Positions 27,033 through 35,246 of a stretch of 64,000 nt of DNA are shown one piece after another. The stretch comes from JAFECT01 sp964432415 (GTDB lineage: Bacteria; Pseudomonadota; Alphaproteobacteria; Caulobacterales; Caulobacteraceae). The notes under the pieces are model-generated. The model did no database searches and was not told where the DNA came from. It saw nothing but the letters and a program-made list of their open reading frames with translations. The first letter of the stretch is position 1, and the number at the start of each line of letters is the position of its first letter. The stretch is taken from NCBI GenBank assembly GCA_964432415.1, contig CAYSNW010000012.1, positions 1 through 64,000 on the forward strand, in the 5' to 3' direction. Position numbers and translations under genes: made by a program.

Positions 27033-27896
27033 TCAGCGGGGGTTGGCGGGGGTGTTGGAGACCTCTTCCGGCGTGGTCCAGTCACGCAGGCTCGCCAGGG
27101 CCTCGGTCCGCGCCTCGCCCTGCCAGGTCCGCACATGGCCGCAGCCGTGCAGCACCCGCATTGCCTTGGGCTGCAAGGCCGCCGCATAGAGCCTTTGCCC
27201 CTCCGTCAGCGGAATCACCGCGTCCTGGTCGCAGTGCAGGATCAGCACGGGGGCATGCACCCGTTTGATCGCCGCCTCGGAATCGTAGCGGTCCAGGATC
27301 AGCCAGCGCACCGGCGCCCAGGGCTGACCCAGCTCCGCCAGGCGCGTCATGGAGGCGTAGGGGGAATCCAGGAGGATGCCGCCGACCTCCCGGCGTCTCG
27401 CCGCCAGCTGGACCGCCAGGCCTGTCCCCAGGCTCTCGCCGAACACCGCGACCGGATGGGATCGGCTTTGCCGGGCCAGGATCCAGTTCAGCGCCGCCTC
27501 GGCGTCGCGGTTCAGTCCCGCCTCGGTCGGCTTGCCGGTCGAGCCGCCATAGCCGCGCCAGTCGATGGCCAGCACGCCCAGGCCGCTGTCGGCCAGATCA
27601 TGCAGGCGCGGCGCCCGGCCTGCGAGGTTTCCCGCATTTCCGTGAAGGTACAGCACCACGCCGGACCCCGGCGCCGGCGCCTTCCACCAGCCGACCAGAT
27701 GTTCTGAGTCAGCCGTGTCGATCTGCACCCGCTGGAATCCGGGCGCGCCGGCGGCCGCCGGTTCGACCACCCGCCTGTCGGGGTAATAGATGTAGGCGCG
27801 CTGGTTGAAGCCCAGCCAGGCCACCGCCACGATCCAGGCCAGCAGCACCAGGCCGAGCGCGATCGCCGCGAAGCGCCCGACCGCGCTGCGGATCAC
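27033..27896 (-). CDS. Alpha/beta hydrolase, BEM46/ABHD17-like
   Basis: The 287-residue protein has an N-terminal membrane anchor (about 10-30, ALGLVLLAWIVAVAWLGF) and an outside-facing or membrane-bound serine hydrolase domain. Elements seen: LYLHGNAGNLAGR oxyanion region, DWRGYGGSTGKPTE, nucleophile GESLGTG, acid in HCDQDAVIPL and His in LHGCGHV. This is the COG1073 layout. Physiological substrate unknown. The stop of nrdB lies four bases upstream of this gene's start, suggesting co-transcription with nrdB. Confidence 0.87.
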   Translation of the reverse strand: MIRSAVGRFAAIALGLVLLAWIVAVAWLGFNQRAYIYYPDRRVVEPAAAGAPGFQRVQIDTADSEHLVGWWKAPAPGSGVVLYLHGNAGNLAGRAPRLHDLADSGLGVLAIDWRGYGGSTGKPTEAGLNRDAEAALNWILARQSRSHPVAVFGESLGTGLAVQLAARRREVGGILLDSPYASMTRLAELGQPWAPVRWLILDRYDSEAAIKRVHAPVLILHCDQDAVIPLTEGQRLYAAALQPKAMRVLHGCGHVRTWQGEARTEALASLRDWTTPEEVSNTPANPR

Positions 27897-27900
27897 AGCC

Positions 27901-28938
27901 CTATTCCGCCGGTTCGGGCTGGCGGCGGCTCATCAGCTTGTCGAACTCGCCCCAGACGCCTTCCGGGCCGTGCCACTGACCCGTGGTCGCGGCCTTGGAG
28001 TATTCGGTCGAGCGGGCCTCGAAGAAGTTGGCGTGCTCCACGCCCGACAGCAGCGACTGCAGCCAGGGCAGCGGGTTTTCCTTCACGCCGTAGACTTCCG
28101 GCAGCTCCAGCTGGCGCAGGCGCCAGTCGGCGATGAAGCGGATGTAGGCCTTGATGTCGGCGGGCGTCATGCCCTGCACCTCGCCGGCCTCGAAGGCCAG
28201 GTCGATGAACTTGTCCTCCAGCCCCACCACCGTCTGGCAGCAGTCGACGATGTCGGCCGCGACCGACTTGGTCACCGCGCCGGTCTCCTTGTTGAAGGCG
28301 TGGTAGAGCTTGATGATCCCCTCGCAGTGCAGGCTCTCGTCGCGCACCGACCAGCTGACGATCTGGCCCATGCCCTTCATCTTGTTGAAGCGCGGGAAGT
28401 TCATCAGCATCGCAAAGGACGCGAACAGCTGCAGCCCTTCGGTGAAGCCGCCGAACATGGCCAGCGTGCGGGCGATGTCCGCGTTCGTCTCAACGCCGAA
28501 CTGCTGCATATAATCGTGCTTGGCCTTCATCGCGTCGTATTCGAGGAAGGCGGCGAACTCGCTCTCCGGCATGCCGATGGTCTCGAGCAGCAGGGCGTAG
28601 GCGGCGATGTGGATGGTCTCCATGTTCGCGAACGAGGAGAGCATCATCTTCACTTCGGTCGGTTTGAAGACCCGGCCGTAGCGCTCCATGTAGTTGTCCG
28701 CGACCTCGATGTCCGACTGGGTGAAGAAGCGGAAGATCTGGGTCAGCAGGTTGCGCTCGCCGTCGTTGAGCTTGGCCGCCCAGTCCTTGCAGTCCTCGCC
28801 CAGCGGCACCTCTTCGGGCATCCAGTGGACCTGCTGCTGCTTCTTCCACATGTCGTAGGCCCAGGGGTATCGGAAGGGCTTGTACGAGTGGGAGGGCGTC
28901 AGCAGGCCGGGAGCGGAGCGGATACGGGAAGCGGTCAT
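27901..28938 (-). CDS. nrdB: Class I ribonucleoside-diphosphate reductase, beta subunit
   Basis: The 345-residue radical-generating subunit carries all diiron ligands: an Asp in TQSDIEVADNY, Glu and His in METIHIAAY, a Glu in EGLQLFASF and Glu/His in RDESLHCEG. The radical tyrosine follows four residues after His in HIAAY, so this is a tyrosyl-radical (class Ia-like) subunit. It works with NrdA encoded at 35247-37115. The two genes are unusually separated by about 6 kb of unrelated genes. No NrdR-like box is visible in its own 125-base upstream region. Confidence 0.97.
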   Translation of the reverse strand: MTASRIRSAPGLLTPSHSYKPFRYPWAYDMWKKQQQVHWMPEEVPLGEDCKDWAAKLNDGERNLLTQIFRFFTQSDIEVADNYMERYGRVFKPTEVKMMLSSFANMETIHIAAYALLLETIGMPESEFAAFLEYDAMKAKHDYMQQFGVETNADIARTLAMFGGFTEGLQLFASFAMLMNFPRFNKMKGMGQIVSWSVRDESLHCEGIIKLYHAFNKETGAVTKSVAADIVDCCQTVVGLEDKFIDLAFEAGEVQGMTPADIKAYIRFIADWRLRQLELPEVYGVKENPLPWLQSLLSGVEHANFFEARSTEYSKAATTGQWHGPEGVWGEFDKLMSRRQPEPAE

Positions 28939-29063
28939 GGCACGGTCCGGGCTTGATCGAATCTGACGACCTCCAACAGATACCCCCGCGGTTAACGGGA
29001 CGCTACGTCTAGGTGGTCGCAGGGGCGGATCATCAACATCTTGTGTCGATCTGGGGATAAGAG

Positions 29064-29726
29064 ATGACTGAGGCCTATCGGGTGTATGGCGGACCGGGCT
29101 CCGGATCGGTGGCGGTCGAGGCCGCCATGACCCTGCTGAAGCTCCCCTACCGGACCCTGGACGCCGCCTCCTGGTGCGGGCCTGAGGCCAAGGCCCTGGC
29201 CGACCAGGTCAATCCGCTTGGGCAGGTGCCGACCGTGGAATTTCCCGATGGTCGCCTGATGACCGAAAGCGCGGCGATCCTGATCTGGCTCGCCGACGCC
29301 CATCCCGGGGCCGGCCTGGCGCCCAAGCCCGACGCGCCGGAACGCTCCGACTACCTGCGCTGGATGGTCTATGTGCCGGCCAACATCTACGCCATGTACC
29401 TGCTGCGCGACGAACCCGCCGCCTGGGCGGACGGCAAGGCGGACCAGGACGCCCTGAAGACGCGCGCCGCCGAGCGGATCAAGCGCTGCTGGGGCGTAAT
29501 CGAGGCCTGGGCCGCAGCGCAAGGCCCGCGCCCCTGGCTGCTGGGCGAGCGCATGAGCCTGCTGGACGTCTACCTCACCGTCGTCTCGCGCTGGACCCCG
29601 CGGCGGCGCTGGTTCGCCGAGGCCTGCCCGACGCTGAACGCCATCGTGCGCAAGGTCGACGCCCTTCCGGAGCTGCAGGCCTTCTGGGCCGAGCGGTTCC
29701 CGTTCAGCGAGGGCTGGGAGGGGTGA
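29064..29726 (+). CDS. Glutathione S-transferase family protein
   Basis: The 220-residue protein has the thioredoxin-like N-domain (residues 3-80, with NPLGQVPTVEFPDGRLMTESAAILIWLAD, the cis-Pro and glutathione-binding ES pair) and the all-helical C-domain (about 90-215, with WLLGERMSLLDVYLTVVSRW). Reaction is glutathione conjugation or related chemistry; the electrophile is unknown. The ATG follows a ggggataagag ribosome binding site. It diverges from nrdB. Confidence 0.92.
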   Translation: MTEAYRVYGGPGSGSVAVEAAMTLLKLPYRTLDAASWCGPEAKALADQVNPLGQVPTVEFPDGRLMTESAAILIWLADAHPGAGLAPKPDAPERSDYLRWMVYVPANIYAMYLLRDEPAAWADGKADQDALKTRAAERIKRCWGVIEAWAAAQGPRPWLLGERMSLLDVYLTVVSRWTPRRRWFAEACPTLNAIVRKVDALPELQAFWAERFPFSEGWEG

Positions 29727-29757
29727 CGCGGGCTCCCGGGCGCGCTAACTGCGGCCC

Positions 29758-30042
29758 ATGAGCGAACAGTTCGCCTACACCGCCGACGCCGAGGGGCCGC
29801 CGCGCCTGAGGTTCTACATCTACCAGACCGGCGCCGGTCCGGACGGCCGGCCGCTGTGGATGTTCACCGTCGACGAATACGACGCGCTCGGGCGCTCCAG
29901 CCCACTGGCGGAGCGGATCGAGCCGAGCTTCAAGGACATCATGGCCGCGCCGGCGGAGTTCACCTCCGAGATCCTGGAGTGGCGCACCATGTCCGGCGGC
30001 GAGCCGGTGGACCTGCACGCCATCGCCGCGCGGATGGCCTAA
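29758..30042 (+). CDS. Small conserved-looking protein of unknown function
   Basis: The 94-residue acidic protein has no signal peptide or membrane helix. It has a beta-rich N-half (LRFYIYQTGAGPDGRPLWMFTVDEYDALG) and a helical end. I do not recognise a family. It lies 31 bases after the GST gene on the same strand and probably shares its transcript. Its stop overlaps the convergent CHRD gene stop by four bases. Codon use is like its neighbours, which supports it being real. Confidence 0.65.
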   Translation: MSEQFAYTADAEGPPRLRFYIYQTGAGPDGRPLWMFTVDEYDALGRSSPLAERIEPSFKDIMAAPAEFTSEILEWRTMSGGEPVDLHAIAARMA

Positions 30043-30572
30043 CCCGCGACCGGGACGACCTCGCCGCTGATCTCGCCATCGTTGACCGTGTTGCTGTGGA
30101 TGTTCAGCACCACGCGCCCGGCCTGCATGGCCGCCACGAAATCCTCGAACGAGGTGGTGGAGTTCAGCTTCGCCGCCCCGTCGGCGTAGGCGTAGTCCTT
30201 GACGCTCAGCCGAAAGCCCGCCGCGGTCTCGCTGTAGCCCGGGCCGAAGGGAAACGGCAGCAGCAGGGCCGAGCTCGACGGGTCGGAATGGTCGTGCGAG
30301 CCGTAGATGTGCAGGTGCACCGGCCCGATCGGGGCGAAGGCCAGCTTGCTCCACAGGTCGGTGGTCTTCATGCCCTTCACGTCCATGGTCATGGCCACGG
30401 TGTGGGCGTCGGTGTCGATGGTGATCTCGGCCTCGCCGGTCGCCTTCGACCCGGTCATGGTCGGCATGCGGTCGCCGCGCAGCTCGGCCCTGTAGTGCAG
30501 TTCCTTCGCCTGCGCGGGCGCGGCGGCGAGCAGGAGCAGGGCCACGCCGGCGGCGGCCAATCGGATCAGCAT
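30039..30572 (-). CDS. CHRD domain-containing exported protein
   Basis: The 177-residue protein has a Sec signal peptide ending APAQAKE, followed by a single CHRD domain. LHYRAELRGDRMP at the start, GPVHLHIYGSH in the middle and VVLNIHSNTVNDGEISGEVV at the end are the characteristic strands. CHRD domains were named from chordin; bacterial ones are secreted and of unknown function. The start is the Met directly before the signal peptide (30572). The frame open beyond it overlaps no other evidence. Confidence 0.9.
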   Translation of the reverse strand: MLIRLAAAGVALLLLAAAPAQAKELHYRAELRGDRMPTMTGSKATGEAEITIDTDAHTVAMTMDVKGMKTTDLWSKLAFAPIGPVHLHIYGSHDHSDPSSSALLLPFPFGPGYSETAAGFRLSVKDYAYADGAAKLNSTTSFEDFVAAMQAGRVVLNIHSNTVNDGEISGEVVPVAG

Positions 30573-30706
30573 GGGACGGTTTCCTCTTGGCGCGGCGTCG
30601 CGCGGACCCGGAAACCTTTCCGAGGCCCGCCCGGCTTGGCAATCCCGCTTCATCGCATTCGCGAACCCCGCACCGGGTTTGCGACGAACGACCTGGCCGC
30701 GCGAGA

Positions 30707-32005
30707 CTAATCCTCCAGGATCCGGCTGGTCTTCTTCGTGTCGCGCATGGCCAGATAGGTCAGCAGCGAGGCGGCGATCACCACCGTCACATAGATGAAG
30801 AAGCCGCTCTCCTGGCCCCGGTCCTTGAACCACAGGGCGACGTATTCCGCCGTGCCGCCGAACAGGGCGTTGGCGACGGCGTAGGGCAGGGCCACGCCCA
30901 GGCCGCGGATTTCGGAGGGGAACAGCTCGGCCTTCACCACCGCATTGATCGAGGTGTAGAGGCTGACCACCAGCAGCGCGCAGAGCACCAGTTCAAACGC
31001 CGTGGTCGCGTCATGGACCTTCGCAAGCGTCGTCAGGATCGGCCAGGTCATCGCCGTTCCCAGCACCCCGAAGGCGATCAGCAGCGGCTTTCGCCCCACC
31101 TTGTCCGACACCCAGCCGTAGAGCGGCTGCACCGCCATCATGACCAGGAGTCCCAGGGTCGAGATCTGGGTGGCGCTCTCCTTGGAGAATCCCGCCGTAT
31201 TGGCCAGGAACTTCTGCATGTAGATGGTGAAGGTATAGAAGGCGAGCGTGCCCCCGGCGGTCAGGCCTATGACCGTCAGCGTCTCCTTGGGATGACGCAC
31301 GAACAGCCACATCGTACGGCCACGCTCCTGGTGCTGCACCGCCTTGTAGGACGGCGTCTCGTCGATGCGGGTCCGGAGCCAGAACACCGAAATCGCGAGC
31401 AGGGCCCCCACCACGAAGGGAATGCGCCAGCCCCAGGCCTGCAGCTCCGGCTTGGTCAGGGTCGCCTGCAGAACCAGCAGCAGCGCCTGGGCGACCAGCT
31501 GGCCCGAGATCAGGGTCATGTACTGCAGGCTCGACCACATGCCCCGGTGCTTCCGGCCGGCCATCTCCGACAGATAGGTCGAGGAGGCGCCGTACTCGCC
31601 GCCCAGGCTCAGGCCCTGGATCAGCCGCGCCGCCACCAGGAGCCAGGTCGCCGCCACCCCGATGTCGGCATAGCCGGGCAGGATCGCGATCAGCAGCGAG
31701 CCGAAGCACATCAGCGCCACCGACAGGGTCAGCGACGCCTTGCGCCCCGCCCGGTCGGCGTAGACCCCCATCACCCAGGCGCCCAGCGGCCGGGCGAAGA
31801 AGCCCACCGCGAACACCCCGGCGGTCTCCATCAGCTGCTTGGTCGTGCCGCCCGGCGCGAAGAAGACCTTGGAGAAGTACAGGCCGAAGGCGGAATAGGC
31901 GTACCAGTCGAACCACTCGACCAGGTTGCCGGCGGAGCCGCCGAAGATCGATCTCAGGCGCGAAAACCCGCCCGGGCCTGTGGCGCTTGCCGCATCGGCG
32001 CTCAT
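30707..32005 (-). CDS. MFS transporter, metabolite:H+ symporter (MHS) family
   Basis: The 432-residue protein has twelve predicted membrane helices. Motifs place it in the MHS group with KgtP/ProP: NLVEWFDWYAYSAFGLYFSKVFF at the start, RPLGAWVMGVYADRAGRKASL (loop 2-3 motif) and RLIQGLSLGGEYGASSTYLSEM (helix 4-5). Substrates of the group are alpha-ketoglutarate, citrate, proline/betaine or shikimate; the actual one cannot be told. It follows the hybrid kinase gene on the same strand, 61 bases downstream. Confidence 0.93.
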   Translation of the reverse strand: MSADAASATGPGGFSRLRSIFGGSAGNLVEWFDWYAYSAFGLYFSKVFFAPGGTTKQLMETAGVFAVGFFARPLGAWVMGVYADRAGRKASLTLSVALMCFGSLLIAILPGYADIGVAATWLLVAARLIQGLSLGGEYGASSTYLSEMAGRKHRGMWSSLQYMTLISGQLVAQALLLVLQATLTKPELQAWGWRIPFVVGALLAISVFWLRTRIDETPSYKAVQHQERGRTMWLFVRHPKETLTVIGLTAGGTLAFYTFTIYMQKFLANTAGFSKESATQISTLGLLVMMAVQPLYGWVSDKVGRKPLLIAFGVLGTAMTWPILTTLAKVHDATTAFELVLCALLVVSLYTSINAVVKAELFPSEIRGLGVALPYAVANALFGGTAEYVALWFKDRGQESGFFIYVTVVIAASLLTYLAMRDTKKTSRILED

Positions 32006-32066
32006 GATCGCTCCCCTGCCTCGTGAGCGGGGAGCTTAGGGAGGAACGTCGCCTCGGGCCAGCGCC

Positions 32067-34175
32067 TCAGGCGGCCTTGACCGCCTCGGCCTCGTCCGCG
32101 CCGGGCGCATAGAGCGCCAGGGCCTCGATCAGCTTCTCGCGGCGGATGGGCTTCGGCAGATGGCCGTCCATGCCGGCCTTGACGCAGGCCTCCACGTCGG
32201 CCGAGGCGGTGTCGGCGGTCATGGCCACGATCGGGGTCCGGGCCGCGGCGCCGCCCAACGCCCGGATGGCCGCGGTCGCCGCCAGGCCGTCCATGCCGGG
32301 CATGTGCACGTCCATGAACACCAGGTCGAAGCTCTCGTTCTTCAGGGCCTCGACCGCGCCTGAGCCATCGCTGCGGGTCGACACCAGGCAGCCGGCGGCG
32401 ATCAGCATCAGGCTGGCCACCTCGCGGTTGACCGGGTGGTCGTCGACCACCAGCACCTTGAGCCCGGCCACGTCGGATTCCGCGGCCGCTTCGGCCTTGG
32501 GCGCCGCCTCGGCGCGCGGCAGGGTGACCTCGAACCAGAATTCCGATCCGCCGGTCTCCGCCGGTCGGTAGCCGATGGCGCCGTCCATGACCTCGATCAG
32601 CCGGCGCGAAATGGCCAGGCCCAGGCCCGAGCCGCCGAACTCGCGTGCGGTAGTGCTGTCGACCTGGGAGAAAACCTGGAACAGCCGGTCGACCCGGTTG
32701 GCGGGCACGCCCACCCCGGTGTCGGTGACCCTGACGGTCAGCACGTCGCCCTCGTCGTCCTCGCGGCGGTCCACGCTCAGGCGCACCTCGCCGATCGAGG
32801 TGAACTTCACCGCATTGCCGATCAGGTTGAGCGCCACCTGGGCCAGGCGGCTGTCGTCGCCGATGTGACGCAGGCCCTCGATCTCGTCGAGGTCGAGCGC
32901 CAGGTCGAGGCCCTTGGCCTCCGCCGTCCCGCGCACCAGATCCGCCGCCCCGGTCAGGACGTCGGCCAGCGCGAAGGGCCTGGGCGCCAGCTCGATCCGT
33001 CCGGCCTCCAGCCGCGACAGGTCCAGCACGTCGTTGACCAGCGACAGCAGCACGTCGCAGGAGCCGCCCATCATCTCGACCTGGCGGCGCAGGTCCGCGG
33101 GCAGGTCCTCGCGCCGGCCGATGATCTGGACGAAGCCCAGCAGGCCGTTCAGCGGGGTGCGGATCTCGTGGCTCATCACCGCCAGGAACTGGGTCTTGGC
33201 GCGGGTGGCGCTTTCGGCGGCCGCCTTGGCGGCGCGGGCCTCGCGCACCTTCAGCGCCAGGGCCTCGCGGTCGCGGCGGCGGTCCGCCAGGAAGCTCGCG
33301 GCCGGCAGCATCGAGACCAGCATGGCGGTCAGGTAGAACTGCAGGATCAGGGCGCGGCGCGCGGCCTCGACTCCGGGGAGCATGTTCAGCGGCCCATGCC
33401 CGGCCAGGGTGAAGGGCACGGCGATGGCCGCGATCAGGGACAGGGCCACGCTGGTCCAGGTCGGGCCCAGCCGGATGGTGAGCAGCAGCAACAGCGGAAA
33501 CTGGAGGAAGATGACCGGCATCACCTCCTGGGAGAAGACCAGGGCCGCGGCCAGGGCCACGGCGCCCAGCAGGACGGCGCGCTCGACCGGACCCGCAGCG
33601 CAGTCGCGCGCGTAGCGGCGCGGACGGACGGCCAGCAGGGTCATGGGCACGGTCAGGATCAGGCCCAGGCTGTCGGCGGAGAACCAGCCCCACCAGGTCG
33701 CCAGGAAGGGCTGGCCAAAGCGGAAGGCGAACAGGGCGGACCCGGCCGCCGTGATCACAGCCACGGAGGGCACGACGGCGACCAGAATGAAGCGGAAGAA
33801 GCGCACCGGCCGCACCATGTTCAGCGCTGCGCCGCAGAGGCGGCGGGTCAGCAGGGCGACGAGGCCCGCCTCCAGCAGGCCGAAGACGGCGTAGTCCACA
33901 TTTCGCTCGATCCCCGCACCCAGCGCGGCCTTGATCGCGAGGTCGGCGGCGAAGCAGGCCAGGACCGTGGGACCCACCAGCCGGCGGGGCAGCAGCAGGA
34001 TGGCCGCCACCATCAGTCCGCTGGCGGGCCAGATCGTGGCCACGCCCTGGTGATTGCAGGTCCAGTGGATGGCGCCGGCGATGCTGGCGGCGAACAGGAC
34101 GGTCAGGCCGGCGGCGAAGGCGACGCCACGCGCCGGTTGGGCGTCACGGGTCAGCCGCCAGAAGGGTATGCGCAT
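32067..34175 (-). CDS. MASE1 hybrid sensor histidine kinase/response regulator
   Basis: This 702-residue inner-membrane sensor has an N-terminal MASE1 domain with about eight membrane helices (residues 15-295, with TIWPASGLMVAAILLLP). A short coiled coil (about 300-330), HisKA with phospho-accepting His in SHEIRTPLNG (about 336), HATPase_c with the G boxes VRVTDTGVGVP and FGGSGLGLAISRRL (about 440-555), and a C-terminal receiver with VFMDVHMPGMDG (Asp about 621) follow. No output regulator is adjacent, so the phosphoryl group probably passes to a distant Hpt protein. An LpxR-like gene lies 83 bases upstream on the same strand. Confidence 0.93.
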   Translation of the reverse strand: MRIPFWRLTRDAQPARGVAFAAGLTVLFAASIAGAIHWTCNHQGVATIWPASGLMVAAILLLPRRLVGPTVLACFAADLAIKAALGAGIERNVDYAVFGLLEAGLVALLTRRLCGAALNMVRPVRFFRFILVAVVPSVAVITAAGSALFAFRFGQPFLATWWGWFSADSLGLILTVPMTLLAVRPRRYARDCAAGPVERAVLLGAVALAAALVFSQEVMPVIFLQFPLLLLLTIRLGPTWTSVALSLIAAIAVPFTLAGHGPLNMLPGVEAARRALILQFYLTAMLVSMLPAASFLADRRRDREALALKVREARAAKAAAESATRAKTQFLAVMSHEIRTPLNGLLGFVQIIGRREDLPADLRRQVEMMGGSCDVLLSLVNDVLDLSRLEAGRIELAPRPFALADVLTGAADLVRGTAEAKGLDLALDLDEIEGLRHIGDDSRLAQVALNLIGNAVKFTSIGEVRLSVDRREDDEGDVLTVRVTDTGVGVPANRVDRLFQVFSQVDSTTAREFGGSGLGLAISRRLIEVMDGAIGYRPAETGGSEFWFEVTLPRAEAAPKAEAAAESDVAGLKVLVVDDHPVNREVASLMLIAAGCLVSTRSDGSGAVEALKNESFDLVFMDVHMPGMDGLAATAAIRALGGAAARTPIVAMTADTASADVEACVKAGMDGHLPKPIRREKLIEALALYAPGADEAEAVKAA

Positions 34176-34258
34176 GCGCCGGGACTCCGGGTTTCGGGAG
34201 CCACCTTGGGTGTAGAACCCTAAAATACGGTGTTCGCTCGAACCCGTTCGCCGAAAAA

Positions 34259-35131
34259 TCAGCCGCCCGGTTTGAACGACAGGGTGAAGGCCACCATCGA
34301 CGAATGGGTGTCCACATCCACCGAGCGGATGTTGTCCAGCCGGACCTTGCGGTCGACGTAGCCGAAGGAGGCCTGCAGGTCGCCCTTGCGCCAGGCCACA
34401 CCCGCCTGCCGGTCACCGATGAAGGCGCCGTCGTCGGTGGACATGCCCGAGCGCCGCCAGCCGTTGTCGCCCTTGAGGAAATTGTAGCCGATCGCCCGGC
34501 CGCTGGCCTCCGCGTACAGGTACCAGCGGCCCATGCCGCCGAACGCCGCGCCGTTCTGCACGCCGAAGCGCGACAGGCCGCTGTCCTGCCGGGCCTTGCC
34601 GAAGATGAGGGTGGCGCCGGCCTCGGCCGATCCGCCGGCGCTGGTCATGCCCAAACCCGCGTGGGGGGTCACGTCGAAGGCGTATTCGCCGCTCTTCAGC
34701 CTGAGCGCCGAAGGCCAGCCGCGGGTGTAGCTCACGTCGTAGGCCTCGTTGTCCGTCACCGCATGGCCATCGAGCCGGAGCGGCGCGCCCGAGGCGCCGT
34801 AGATCGGCCCGCCGGAGGTCACCCGCAGCCGATCCACCGACCCGCCGGCGCCGTCGAACCACAGCTCGCGCGAGGCGTAGGCCACCGGGCCCTGGGGGGT
34901 CTGGTAGACCACGGGTCCGAAGGACAGGTCTTCGTCGTAGCGCGCGCCGGCCAGGCTCGGGGTCTTCAGGCCCTCGTCCCAGCTGGGGACCGGGGCGGAG
35001 GCCGCGAAGGCGGCCGTGTCCGACTTGGGGGGAACGTATTTCCAGTCTTCGGCGCCGGCCACAGCCGGCAGGAGGGCCGCGAACGCCGCGCCCGAGGCCA
35101 ATCCGATCGTCAGCTTTCGCAGAACGCGCAC
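34259..35131 (-). CDS. LpxR/DUF2219-like outer-membrane protein
   Basis: The product is about 290 residues with a Sec signal peptide ending AVAGAE. The chain is beta-rich with alternating patterns. The C-terminal segment YNFLKGDNGWRRSGMSTDDGAFIGDRQAGVAW resembles the LpxR/DUF2219 lipid A deacylase family, and the last residue pattern is barrel-like though the terminus is GG rather than Phe. LpxR removes the 3'-acyloxyacyl chain of lipid A; I cannot confirm the catalytic residues here. A GTG at 35131 behind ggaggcgggttg is the best start. A perfect 9-bp inverted repeat lies just upstream. Confidence 0.7.
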   Translation of the reverse strand: MRVLRKLTIGLASGAAFAALLPAVAGAEDWKYVPPKSDTAAFAASAPVPSWDEGLKTPSLAGARYDEDLSFGPVVYQTPQGPVAYASRELWFDGAGGSVDRLRVTSGGPIYGASGAPLRLDGHAVTDNEAYDVSYTRGWPSALRLKSGEYAFDVTPHAGLGMTSAGGSAEAGATLIFGKARQDSGLSRFGVQNGAAFGGMGRWYLYAEASGRAIGYNFLKGDNGWRRSGMSTDDGAFIGDRQAGVAWRKGDLQASFGYVDRKVRLDNIRSVDVDTHSSMVAFTLSFKPGG

Positions 35132-35144
35132 CAACCCGCCTCCG

Positions 35145-35177
35145 AACTGTCGTTAACCCATTCAGATCACGACAGTT
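35145..35177. promoter_or_regulatory. Perfect 9-bp inverted repeat, candidate operator
   Basis: aactgtcgt (35145-35153) and its exact complement (35169-35177) are separated by 15 bases, 14 bases before the LpxR-like start. Centre-to-centre distance of the arms is 24 bases. This is typical of a dimeric regulator site. As a hairpin it would end in TTTTT on the plus strand, but no plus-strand gene precedes it, so an operator is more likely than a terminator. Confidence 0.5.
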
Positions 35178-35246
35178 TTTACAGACCCACTATGCTGCGG
35201 GCCTAACGTACGGCGTCCTTGCAAGTTCCGCGCCCAAATGGCTGCG

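Noticed and set aside
35145..35182. Intrinsic terminator (dyad followed by TTTTT on the plus strand)
   Set aside because: No plus-strand gene lies upstream for more than 10 kb, so there is nothing to terminate; operator role preferred.
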